Below are positions 26,059 through 33,885 of a stretch of DNA of 64,000 bases, piece after piece (position 1 is the stretch's first letter; each line of letters opens with the position of its first letter). The DNA is taken from NCBI GenBank assembly GCA_965200795.1, contig CBDAVB010000003.1:248001-312000 (forward strand). The letters run 5' to 3'. The notes beneath the pieces were generated by a model. It made no database searches, was not told where the DNA came from, and saw only the letters and a program-made list of their open reading frames with translations. A program made the translations under genes and the position numbers. The stretch comes from Parashewanella sp965200795. GTDB lineage: Bacteria; Pseudomonadota; Gammaproteobacteria; Enterobacterales; Shewanellaceae.

Positions 26059-27403
26059 GGCTCTTCGTCGTTTAGTGTGGATTTAATGGATTTATTTCTG
26101 AGATAATAAACCCAGTTTTGCAGTCAAGAGTTGGAAGTAAATACATGGATGGAAATCAAGTTTTGATGCTCGGCCTTGGTATAGAAGCGCCTTGGAAGTT
26201 GGTTAACCAACACCTGGATATATCAGCCTCACCTAATGAACTTGTTCTCGAAATTGAAGCTGAACGAGGAAGCTTGTATCCCTGCCCGACTTGCTCAAAA
26301 GCTTGTCCGGCACATGACTTTAAATCGCTGACCTGGCGTCATCTCAATTTCTTTCAGCATCACTGTTATATCAAAGCAAACGTCCCGAGAACTCGATGTG
26401 CTGAGCATGGCGTTAAGCGTGTCAATGTCCCTTGGGCGAGAGCGGGTAGTAAATTCACGTTATTGTTCGAACAATCTGTATTGGTACCGGCTCGTGAAAT
26501 GCCGGTTAAGGCATGTGCTGAATATGTTGGAATTCGTGACAAACGTATTTGGCGCATCATCAAACACTACGTCAGCAAGGCATTAGCATTGATGGACTTG
26601 TCAGCACTTAAAGCTATTGGATTCGATGAAACGGCGGCTAAACGTGGCCACAACTATGTTACTGTTTTCATTGATATGGACAAGAAAGACAAGCCTGTTG
26701 TGTTCGCTACGCCCGGAAAAGGTAAGGAAACCGTTAAGCGATTTAAGTCCTTTCTGACAGAGCATCAAGGCAAAGCAGATAATGTACTTGAAGTCGTGTG
26801 TGATATGTCAAGAGCCTTTCTGTCAGCAACAGAGGAAGAGTTCCCGGATGCTAACGTAACGGTTGATTGGTTCCATGTTGTGCAACTGTTTACTAAAGCG
26901 GTTGATGAAGTACGTAAAACGGAGAGAAAAATCCAACCGCATCCAAAGAGCCTGCGCTGGGCAGTACTAAAAAATGCAGATGGCTCATTTACTGAGAAAC
27001 AAAAAGAAGCACTTGCAGAGCTAGAATCCAGCGACCTGAATACAGCAACAGCTTGGCGGATTAAGGAACAACTTAGGTGGATACGTCAAGCTGAAACCGC
27101 TCATGCTGCACGCTGGAGGCTGACGTATTTCATTAATTTTGCAAAAGAGCAGTTGGGTGATATTGAGATGTTAGAACCCGTTCGAAAAGCACTTGCAACT
27201 GTGGAAAGGCATGCAGAGAGAATTTTACAGCGCTGGTCATCCACTTATACGAATGCTCGTATGGAAGGTTTAAATAGTCTATTTCAAGCGGCTAGAGCAC
27301 GAGCCAGAGGGTATCGTAATACAGGAACATTTATTACCATGATTTTTATGATTGCTAGCCCTGTATCAGATCTACTCAAATCCATATGAAACGACGAAGA
27401 GCC
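26059..27403 (+). mobile_element. ISL3-family element, complete copy 1
   Basis: 1345 bp with terminal inverted repeats GGCTCTTCGTCGTTT at both ends. The 8-bp flanks differ (ATTTTATT left, AATAATGA right) and the right flank is an IS630 B scrap. The copy was therefore probably moved by recombination between elements rather than sitting at its original insertion site. Confidence 0.93.
26145..27389 (+). CDS. ISL3-family transposase, copy 1
   Basis: 414 residues from the ATG at 26145 (GGAAG 8 nt upstream); an in-frame TTG at 26118 is less likely. N-terminal zinc finger CPTCSKACPAHD and second cluster CAEHGVKRV. Helix-turn-helix region near PVKACAEYVGIRDKRIWRI. DDE core starts with AIGFDETAAKRGH; VVCDMSRAF and VDWFHVVQLF follow, and the last Glu lies near ARMEGLNSLFQ. 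Nearly identical to copy 2, differing by two noted residues. Probably active. Confidence 0.93.
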   Translation: MDGNQVLMLGLGIEAPWKLVNQHLDISASPNELVLEIEAERGSLYPCPTCSKACPAHDFKSLTWRHLNFFQHHCYIKANVPRTRCAEHGVKRVNVPWARAGSKFTLLFEQSVLVPAREMPVKACAEYVGIRDKRIWRIIKHYVSKALALMDLSALKAIGFDETAAKRGHNYVTVFIDMDKKDKPVVFATPGKGKETVKRFKSFLTEHQGKADNVLEVVCDMSRAFLSATEEEFPDANVTVDWFHVVQLFTKAVDEVRKTERKIQPHPKSLRWAVLKNADGSFTEKQKEALAELESSDLNTATAWRIKEQLRWIRQAETAHAARWRLTYFINFAKEQLGDIEMLEPVRKALATVERHAERILQRWSSTYTNARMEGLNSLFQAARARARGYRNTGTFITMIFMIASPVSDLLKSI

Positions 27404-27552
27404 AATAATGAATATTTTGCTTCAGCCAAAGAATTCCGAAAACGGATAAATCATTTTTTCGATGTCAAACTTCCAGAAATCGCGGATACTTTAACGAGTA
27501 GGATTACTGACAACTTTCAAACGCTCACATCTGCAACTTGAATTTGCTTGGG
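27404..27552 (+). mobile_element. IS630 element B, right-end scrap
   Basis: Identical to 5029-5177 of IS630 B (C-terminal codons EYFASAKEFRKR ... and the right inverted repeat ending GCTTGGG), including the following TATA. Its left side was removed at the ISL3 junction. Confidence 0.9.
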
Positions 27553-27842
27553 TATATATTCATTTAGATGCGACGCATAGCTTCAGCCCGAATCAAACAG
27601 CGATTCAGGCCTTAGATGAACGCCTCAGTAAAACCAGGCAATCCAAACGGCCGCTGGTGCTCGGCATTAACACCGGAATGCTGGGCAATTACGCTGAAGC
27701 AGGGGACAATCAGTATTTACTCCGGGTCGTAGAAAAGCGAAACGGCCGATATTGGTTAAAGGCAAATAACCCGGAATATGCAACGATTCCCGCTACCGCT
27801 GAAATGAAAACTTTCGCCAGATTAAAACAGGTGCTGAAATGA
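27553..27842 (+). pseudogene. chimeric gene scrap: DptF-like plus S24 peptidase-like
   Basis: The frame reads ALDERLSKTRQSKRPLVLGI then NTGMLGNYAEAGD, resembling the ATPase-like DptF protein of phosphorothioate-dependent restriction. It passes directly into QYLLRVVEKRNGRYWLKANN and PEYATIPATAEMKTFARL, which resembles the C-terminus of UmuD/LexA-type S24 peptidases. No start is present because an IS630 scrap abuts the left side. A deletion probably fused two unrelated genes. Both homologies are weak and judged by motif only. Confidence 0.35.
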
Positions 27843-27924
27843 TCCCGTAAGCGGCCAGTAACCCGGGGTGTTTGTTCTCGGTGAATACACGGCCGTTGAA
27901 TATTCAGACTCTGTAACTCAGGGA

Positions 27925-28180
27925 TGTTAACGCTGAGATCGAAAACGATATAACTCAATACGAGCTTGGTCTTGGTTATCAATACTCAATGTCGGATAAA
28001 TCAGATTTATCGGCTGAGTTAGCGTTCGGTAAGTCTGAATTCACCGGTCAGCAAACCATTTCAGGGTTATCAGCTTTTAATATTGGCAATGTGACTGAAA
28101 TGAAAGCTGATGATGATTTTTATCGTTCAGGCGTTGGCGGCCGCGCTCAAATTTATAACCGGTTTGATTTATGTCGGACA
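27925..28180 (+). pseudogene. outer-membrane beta-barrel protein scrap
   Basis: Reading ITQYELGLGYQYSMSDKSDL and SAELAFGKSEF ... FYRSGVGGRAQIYNRFDLY shows alternating hydrophobic residues and aromatic girdles typical of Gram-negative outer-membrane barrels. There is no start or full barrel, and the frame dissolves near 28180 before a mobilisation gene on the other strand. Confidence 0.45.
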
Positions 28181-28219
28181 TCACCGGTGAGTAAGTCGGA
28201 AATGGAATCAGTCGCTGAA

Positions 28220-28642
28220 TCACTCATCATTGATACTCCAACGCTGACAGTTCTTAGTCAAGAGCGCGTTTACTTTTTGTTTGTGCTGAGTGAGCTTTTC
28301 TTCGAGCAGTTGGATCATCTCTTTGGTGATGTTGTCGCTTTCCCTGAATTCGATATTGAGCATTTCGGCAATCCGGTTGAGGTTACGGCCTATGGCGGCG
28401 AGTTGTCGGTTTGATTCTCTCAAGGCTTGAATTTCGTTATCAGTAAAAACGGGATCACGATGAATATTTGATAACAACGCAGCCCGAACCCAATTGCTTT
28501 GATTGAGATAAACGTCAAGTTTGGCTTGCCTGGTGATTCCAGCAAGGTTATCACGGGTTAATCGAATGGTGATGCGATTAGTGCGCACTTCTTTAAATTG
28601 AGTATCAATATCTGGGCAGGGAGACACTCGGTTGATCATCAT
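28220..28642 (-). CDS. MobC-like relaxosome accessory protein
   Basis: About 140 residues from ATG at 28642. N-terminal ribbon-helix-helix-like segment (VRTNRITIRLTRDNLAGI, KLDVYLNQSNWVRAALL), then the MobC signature LRESNRQLAAIGRNLNRIAEML. MobC proteins help relaxases melt the transfer origin of mobilisable plasmids. The C-terminal ~50 residues are Glu/Lys-rich. The gene overlaps the end of a FlhC-like pseudogene, an order seen on plasmids. No intact relaxase gene follows, so this is a plasmid or ICE remnant. Confidence 0.7.
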   Translation of the reverse strand: MMINRVSPCPDIDTQFKEVRTNRITIRLTRDNLAGITRQAKLDVYLNQSNWVRAALLSNIHRDPVFTDNEIQALRESNRQLAAIGRNLNRIAEMLNIEFRESDNITKEMIQLLEEKLTQHKQKVNALLTKNCQRWSINDE

Positions 28643-29150
28643 ACGCAGCAAATTGGATTGCGTGACACCACGAGAATCACAATAATTTGCCAGTTACTTT
28701 TTTCGGAGTCAGTCAAACGGGTTTTTAGCTGTAAAGAAACGCCGCCGCATCGGCACCGGCTGAGTGTCACCTGCTCAGATAAACCCGCCCTGATTAAAAT
28801 CCACGCTTCGTTAATACTGAAGTTTTTCCGGCCGGTGTTTGTTAATTTTAAGTCACCTCTGTGCTCTGGGTAAAAACTGCGGGCTTTTCGGAGGTGGTCA
28901 AGATTGACTTTGTTACCGTTCTCATGGTCGAGCTTTGAATAGACACAAAGCAGCAGCGCCCCTTCAATTTGGGAGCGTTTTGTTTTCAGTATGCTTTCAA
29001 TATCCGGCAGCTGACCGGACTTGGGAGAAGATTGATGCACTTCTTTGTGTATTTGTCTGACGGTATCCGCGCTTAAGCCGGTTTCCCGGCAGACAATGCC
29101 GGTAAGTCAGCGGATAGTCCGGTTTTTATCCGCGCCAGCTGAATATCCTG
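28639..29150 (-). pseudogene. FlhC-family transcriptional regulator, frameshifted
   Basis: An open part (28639-29040) reads VHQSSPKSGQLPDI ... SINEAWILIRAGLSEQVTLSRCRCGG, matching the FlhC core (KELRGSPPPKGMLP ... LTRAWTLVRF ... LSSCNCCGG). Upstream, in the same strand, IVCRETGLSADTVRQIHKE and DQDIQLAR match the FlhC N-terminus but need a frameshift near 29100. The second zinc cysteine pair (expected CxxC) is disrupted near 28670 by another shift. Plasmid-borne FlhC-like proteins are known beside mobilisation genes; this one is dead. Confidence 0.6.
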
Positions 29151-29345
29151 ATCCACCATTACTTCATCCCACGCCCGCCCGGCCTTGTGCTCGCCGCCGG
29201 CGCTGATATATTGAACAATTTCCGCGGGATCCGGGAAAAAACGCCCCGCTTCGGGTTTGAAGATTGTGCCCGGTTTTCAGCTTCCTTATTGTTTGCGTTT
29301 TCCGGTTGTTCCTGCTTGTTGGCTTGAGTGCTGAAGTTAACGGAA
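29151..29345 (-). other. decayed coding stretch, plasmid-like
   Basis: One minus-strand frame reads FPDPAEIVQYISAGGEHKAG and RAWDEVM without a start. It may be the end of another plasmid gene. Not recognised. Confidence 0.3.
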
Positions 29346-29747
29346 TTACTTTTTATGTACTTCTTCCCGCTGCCGATTGGCTAACCAGTTGTGAGCAAGC
29401 GGTGTTTTAGCGGGATCACGATACTGAAGACGGTGCCGCTTTTGCTCAGTCCGGCGCTCAATCACTTGCCGGGCTGATAGCGCGTCACTGTTCAGACCAC
29501 ACCGTTCCCGCTCTTGCCGGGCTTTTGCTTTCTTCTCTTTGCGAATTTGTAATTGCCAGAATATTTCAAAGTCTGACGCTGAAGCGCGTTCTTTCTGTGT
29601 AACTGTAGTTTGTGCGGGATCAGGAGCGCAGGTATCGCCCTGTTCAGAGCAGAAGGTTAAAAAGCCGGCGGGGAGTTTGTCTTTAAACTGACTGAGCGTT
29701 TTTTGAATTTGCTCTCTGGCAACGAAGTTTTCCGGAATGTCTTTCAA
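29346..29747 (-). CDS. unrecognised basic protein, possible relaxase tail
   Basis: 133 residues, very rich in Arg, Lys, Glu and Gln (KEKKAKARQERERCG, QVIERRTEQKRHRLQ). It has no signal peptide or membrane helix. It lies upstream of the FlhC-like and MobC genes on the same strand. Charged C-terminal tails of this kind occur in mobilisation relaxases, but no catalytic motif is visible, so this is a guess from context. It may be a fragment of a larger gene. Confidence 0.35.
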   Translation of the reverse strand: MKDIPENFVAREQIQKTLSQFKDKLPAGFLTFCSEQGDTCAPDPAQTTVTQKERASASDFEIFWQLQIRKEKKAKARQERERCGLNSDALSARQVIERRTEQKRHRLQYRDPAKTPLAHNWLANRQREEVHKK

Positions 29748-29883
29748 TATGTGAAATGCGGCTTTGCCTTGATTGAGATTCTCGATGGGAGGTTGAGTTT
29801 GGTTAACTCTCTGTTCAAGGTGTCAGAGAGAATAAACAGGTTCAGCGATAACTGGTGAGTAGCAGGGTGAGTGGCAAAAACGA

Positions 29884-29916
29884 AAAAGCCTGTCACTTTA
29901 AAGATAACAGGCTTTT
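29884..29916 (-). terminator. rho-independent terminator of dusB-fis
   Basis: A 10-bp perfect stem (AAAAGCCTGT 29884-29893 with ACAGGCTTTT 29907-29916), 13-nt loop, with T-rich ends in both directions. It lies 25 bp after the fis stop. Confidence 0.85.
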
Positions 29917-29940
29917 ATTTCAACAGCTTAAATTAAGCCA

Positions 29941-30246
29941 TTAGTTCATGCCGTACTTTTTAAGCTTCTTGCGAAGCGTACCACGGTTAATGCCTAGCAT
30001 GTCCGCAGCGCGAGTTTGATTACCGCGGGTGTGCTGCATGATGATATCAAGAAGCGGAGCTTCTACCTCACATAGAACCATTTCATATACTTCTTGAGCG
30101 TCCTGACCTTCTAACTGTTGGAAGAAGTTAGCTACAGCGCGCTTAACTGCGTCACGTAATAATTGCGGCTTGATAGTACCGTTAGCGGTTTCAATTTTAC
30201 CGACGGTAAGAGGATGAACTTCTGTATTAGTTGTCTGATCAAACAT
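29941..30246 (-). CDS. fis: DNA-binding protein Fis
   Basis: 101 residues, nearly the usual 98. The nucleoid protein and growth-phase regulator of rRNA and many other promoters. The dimerisation part (KPQLLRDAVKRAVANFFQQLEGQ) is followed by the C-terminal helix-turn-helix (NQTRAADMLGINRGTLRKKLKKYGMN), which is the strongly conserved Fis end. It follows dusB by 23 bp, as in the standard dusB-fis operon, and is closed by a clear terminator. Confidence 0.97.
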   Translation of the reverse strand: MFDQTTNTEVHPLTVGKIETANGTIKPQLLRDAVKRAVANFFQQLEGQDAQEVYEMVLCEVEAPLLDIIMQHTRGNQTRAADMLGINRGTLRKKLKKYGMN

Positions 30247-30269
30247 TCGTATTCTGCTCTTTAATAAAT

Positions 30270-31232
30270 CTAATCTAAATCTTCAAAATAGCATTCCACC
30301 ATGGAATGCTGCTCTGCAGCGGTTTCGAGCCGGTTAAACTCGGCTCGAAACCGGCGCTGCGCTTCCTGGTCGAAGTACCAACCAATGTGCTTTCTGGCGA
30401 ATCTCACTCCCTTAAACTCACCATATAAGTCGTAAAGTTTGGTTAAATGTTCCAGCATCACTTGCCGTTTTACTTCCTGACTGATTGGAGGAAGTTTTTC
30501 TCCGGTTTCTAAGTAGTGCTGAATCTCATTAAAAATCCAGGGGCGTCCTTGCGCACCTCGACCCACCATTAATGCGTCGGCGCCTGTTTTATCCAGCACG
30601 TAACGTGCTTTTTCAGGACTTGTGATGTCGCCGTTCGCAACTACTGGGATCGAGACCGACCGTTTAATTGCGCTTATCGTGTCGTATTCGGCATGGCCTT
30701 TATACATACACTGCCTTGTTCTCCCGTGAACGGCGAGTGCGGCTATTCCGCAGGCCTCAGCTATTTGGGCAATTTGAACACCGTTTCGGTTTTCAGGAGC
30801 CCACCCCGTTCGAATCTTCAGCGTTACCGGCACTTCTACCGCGTTAACCACAGCGTTGAGAATGCGCTCTACAAGTTCAGGGTCTTGCATCAGGGCGCTA
30901 CCGGCGAGCTTCTTATTCACCTTCTTAGCAGGACAGCCCATATTGATGTCAATGATTTGAGCGCCTTGTTCAACATTGAACTGAGCCGCTCGGGCCATTA
31001 ACTCCGGGACGCTACCCGCAATCTGCACGGATCGTACGCCTTCCTCGCCTGAGTGCGTCATGCGATGCCGGCTTTTATCAGAATCCCAAACTTCGGGATT
31101 CGACGACAGCATCTCACAGACCGCTAAAGCCGCTCCGTGACGTAAGCAAAGGTTTCGAAAAGCCTGATCGGTGACGCCGGCCATTGGCGCCACGATCAGC
31201 TGATTTTTCAGTTGATAGGGTCCAATTCGCAT
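30270..31232 (-). CDS. dusB: tRNA-dihydrouridine synthase B
   Basis: 320 residues from the ATG at 31232 (MRIGPYQLKN, with AAGGTGA upstream), matching E. coli DusB; an in-frame ATG at 31256 would add eight residues. An FMN enzyme that reduces uridine in tRNA with NADPH. TIM-barrel N-terminus APMAGVTDQAFR, active-site cysteine in DINMGCPAKKVNKKLAGSAL, LKIRTGW, HGRTR and VANGDI are all present. First gene of the dusB-fis operon. Confidence 0.95.
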   Translation of the reverse strand: MRIGPYQLKNQLIVAPMAGVTDQAFRNLCLRHGAALAVCEMLSSNPEVWDSDKSRHRMTHSGEEGVRSVQIAGSVPELMARAAQFNVEQGAQIIDINMGCPAKKVNKKLAGSALMQDPELVERILNAVVNAVEVPVTLKIRTGWAPENRNGVQIAQIAEACGIAALAVHGRTRQCMYKGHAEYDTISAIKRSVSIPVVANGDITSPEKARYVLDKTGADALMVGRGAQGRPWIFNEIQHYLETGEKLPPISQEVKRQVMLEHLTKLYDLYGEFKGVRFARKHIGWYFDQEAQRRFRAEFNRLETAAEQHSMVECYFEDLD

Positions 31233-31435
31233 TATTTTAGTCACCTTGTGCTTCAAAGGGGCGCTATATTAGCCCTTTTTGACACGCAAGAAAAGGTTAA
31301 TAAATGACCTGAGCGAAACTTTTTTTCTTGACTTTTGTTTCCTGTGATCTGAGTAACAACAGCATTTACACCGTCTCTTTACAATCTCAGGCTTTCCGGG
31401 TCAATAACGTTTCGCTTAAATTGTGAGCAGGCCGG

Positions 31436-32320
31436 CTATTTACGTATTCCCGTCAAACGACTCCAGTCATCTTTGTGTGCCGGCTCGTCCATATCAAACC
31501 ATTGACTGTAAAAATTCTTCAGTTCTCCGGCCTGTTCTCTCAGTAAACCGCAAAGCGCTAATTTTCCGCCTGTATTCAGGTGGCCGGCGATTTGCGCCGC
31601 CAACTCTTTCAGTGACCCTGCGAGAATATTGGCGACTAAAATATCAGCCTTTAGATTTTCTGGCGTATCTCGCGCAAGATATAAAGAAAGTCTGTCACCG
31701 CACGCGTTTCGCTCCGCATTGGCCTTTGATGCTTCAATGGCTTGATAATCAATATCAATTCCTGTCACTGTCCCGGCGCCGAGCTTGAGTGCGGCGACCG
31801 CGAGAATACCTGAGCCACAGCCGAAGTCGATGACGTTACATCCGGCTAATTCTAAGCTGTCCAGCCATTCAAGACACAGTGCCGTGGTCGGGTGAGTCCC
31901 CGTGCCAAAAGCCAAACCCGGATCAAGGATCACATTGACGGCTTGCGGATCCGGAATTTCACGCCAGCTCGGGCAAATCCACAAACGCTTACCGAATTGA
32001 ATCGGGAAGAAATTATCCATCCATTCACGCACCCAGTCTTTATCCTCAACTTGCTCGATTTTGTAGTCAAAGTTTTCATCGATATCTGGGTGAGCCTTGA
32101 GCATGTCGATAATCGGATTGAGATCCATATCCGCTTCAAACAACGCCGTGACAACGGTGTCATTCCACAGCGGGGTCTCGCCGGGTTTCGGTTCGAAAAT
32201 CGGTTGGTCTTTACCGTCTTCCATGGTGACGGAGAGCGCTTCATGCTCCATCAGCAAGTCACCTAAAGTTTCAGCGTGTTGATTATCTGAATGGAATACC
32301 AGTTGTATCCAAAAAGTCAT
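31436..32320 (-). CDS. prmA: ribosomal protein L11 methyltransferase
   Basis: 294 residues, family length. Trimethylates ribosomal protein L11 using S-adenosylmethionine. N-terminal substrate domain MTFWIQLVFHSDN, linker, then the methyltransferase fold with LDPGLAFGTGTHPTT, SAM motif VIDFGCGSGILAVAALKLGA, GIDIDYQAIEAS and the DILVANILAGSL active-site loop. Usual neighbour of dusB-fis. Its upstream region now abuts a prophage integrase end 15 bp away, so its native promoter may be lost or displaced. Confidence 0.95.
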   Translation of the reverse strand: MTFWIQLVFHSDNQHAETLGDLLMEHEALSVTMEDGKDQPIFEPKPGETPLWNDTVVTALFEADMDLNPIIDMLKAHPDIDENFDYKIEQVEDKDWVREWMDNFFPIQFGKRLWICPSWREIPDPQAVNVILDPGLAFGTGTHPTTALCLEWLDSLELAGCNVIDFGCGSGILAVAALKLGAGTVTGIDIDYQAIEASKANAERNACGDRLSLYLARDTPENLKADILVANILAGSLKELAAQIAGHLNTGGKLALCGLLREQAGELKNFYSQWFDMDEPAHKDDWSRLTGIRK

Positions 32321-32335
32321 AATAAAAACATCCGG

Positions 32336-32542
32336 TTATAAGTTTTTAAAGGGTTTTAGAACGCTATGGAACCCAATTTTACGCCATATTTCTAACAAAT
32401 GCCGCCATTTTGTCGCCATTTTTAAAGTAGGCTCGCAATTGGGTTTTTGCTTACGGCGTCCTCTATGAGTGGGTGCGAAATGCGCATATCGCATTGTTAT
32501 TTTTATGTCTGAGTGACCAGGGATATTTTTCAAAACCAAAAT
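32336..32542 (-). pseudogene. int: P2-type phage integrase, 3' segment
   Basis: Reads ILVLKNIPGHSDIKITMRYA-HFAP, the C-terminal box with the nucleophilic tyrosine (MRYAH) of P2-family integrases. The gene stops at 32336, 15 bp from prmA. The ISL3 element at 32543-39932 cuts it; the 8-bp duplication ACCAAAAT (32535-32542 and 39933-39940) joins it exactly to the next segment (39933-40041). Other segments are at 41163-41208 and 44516-45149. Confidence 0.85.
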
Positions 32543-32578
32543 GGCTCTTCGTCATTTAGTGTGGATTTAACTAAATTA

Positions 32579-33692
32579 CTCATGTTACGCACTAACAGCT
32601 TTTAGAGTTTGAAGTTCTGTAAAGGCTGTTTTTAATGCTTTTATATACAATTTCGCCCTCAATTGAAATTTATTCATTTTCAGTTTTAAAGCTAAGGTTT
32701 CAAGCCTAAATGCACTATAAATTGATAAAAATTGATGATTACTTTGTGTTTTAACTGTATGAGCTGGAGAGCGGGTAATTGCCGCATTTGACTTCAGATT
32801 TTTATGGAAGAGTTCCACGTTCCATCGTTTTTGATAGACCGCTTGAATGAACTCATCATCACAACTTAAATCACTGCATAACAAGTAAAGCTCGCCTGTA
32901 CTTCCATCTTTGTTTTTAAAGACTTTCTTGGATAACTGTAACTCAAAATCTACTCCAGATATCCAAACTTTTACAGACTGCTCCTCTTGAAATTTAAGTG
33001 TATCAACCCGTTGTGATTTCTTATGTTTCTTATCATCTTCACTCAAAGAAACAAGACGATTAGATTTGCATGCCATGATAAAATCTTTGTGGCATTTGTG
33101 TTTGATAAACATCATATTTTCATTTGAACAGAACCAGCTGTCGGCTAGAACATATTTGAATTTAAGTTGGTTTTGGTAACTGATGTGTAAAAGCTCTCTA
33201 AAGTCTTCATTTTTAGTTGTTTCAGACATTCTGCGAACTTTCTTAGTCTTCAGATCACAATAGAGAACTGGCTTAGTGATCAACTTGTAAGATACTGGAA
33301 TTGATACACCTTGGGAGTAGTAAAGACAATTAAGAAGGTTAATCCCCTTAACGGTTCGATTTTTTGTGTGGTCGGAGTGGTATGCGATTAAGTCGCTTTC
33401 GTCCGTATAAGGTTTTTCTTCAATCGTATCATCGAAAATAAGAACGGCATCATCTTCTTCGACCTGTCTTACAGTAGATTTAACGATTCCCCAAAGAGTT
33501 TTACTGGTGAACTCGTTAGTAGAAAGGAGCCTTGTTACCTGATCATGACTGTAAGCACCATCTAGTAAGTCTGACATCCCTGTTGCTGTTACCTGTCCAA
33601 AGCTAGATAGTTGGTAGTCGCTATACAGCTCTAGCAATTCATCGTTCATAACATGATTATGCCACTAATTTTGAGGCGGTGCGTAACATGAG
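32579..33692 (-). mobile_element. IS4-superfamily element a
   Basis: 1114 bp with 14-bp inverted repeats CTCATGTTACGCAC / GTGCGTAACATGAG. Flanked by a 7-bp direct duplication TAAATTA (32572-32578 and 33693-33699). Removing it restores the ISL3 leader sequence. Confidence 0.9.
32585..33649 (-). CDS. IS4/IS701-type transposase
   Basis: 354 residues, complete. DDE motifs: LIFDDTIEEKPYTDE (first Asp), FKYVLADSWFCSNENM (second Asp) and YQKRWNVELFHKNLKSNAAI (Y-(2)-R-(3)-E-(6)-K signature). These place it in the IS4 superfamily, close to IS701-like transposases. ATG start 43 bp inside the right terminus. Appears functional and is the only copy in the window. Confidence 0.88.
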   Translation of the reverse strand: MNDELLELYSDYQLSSFGQVTATGMSDLLDGAYSHDQVTRLLSTNEFTSKTLWGIVKSTVRQVEEDDAVLIFDDTIEEKPYTDESDLIAYHSDHTKNRTVKGINLLNCLYYSQGVSIPVSYKLITKPVLYCDLKTKKVRRMSETTKNEDFRELLHISYQNQLKFKYVLADSWFCSNENMMFIKHKCHKDFIMACKSNRLVSLSEDDKKHKKSQRVDTLKFQEEQSVKVWISGVDFELQLSKKVFKNKDGSTGELYLLCSDLSCDDEFIQAVYQKRWNVELFHKNLKSNAAITRSPAHTVKTQSNHQFLSIYSAFRLETLALKLKMNKFQLRAKLYIKALKTAFTELQTLKAVSA

Positions 33693-33885
33693 TAAATTAT
33701 ATTTGAGATAATAACCGGAGTTTTTTGTCGCCTTAATACTGGAAGTAAATGGCATGGATGGTACTCAAGTTTTGATGCTCGGTCTTGGAATTCAGGAACC
33801 TTGGAAGCTGGTTAATCAACACCTTGATATGTCAAGCTCACCGAATGAACTTGTTCTCGAAATTGAAGCTGAACGAGGAAGCTTA
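33693..33885 (+). pseudogene. ISL3 transposase copy 3, N-terminal piece
   Basis: After the ISL3 leader it reads MDGTQVLMLGLGIQEPWKLV, then NQHLDMSSSPNELVLEIEAE, matching residues 1-44 of the intact transposase with several changes. It stops at GAAGCTT, where IS4-type element b begins. Confidence 0.85.

Noticed and set aside
31930..32266. ORFs on both strands inside prmA
   Set aside because: Shadows of the conserved methyltransferase frame.
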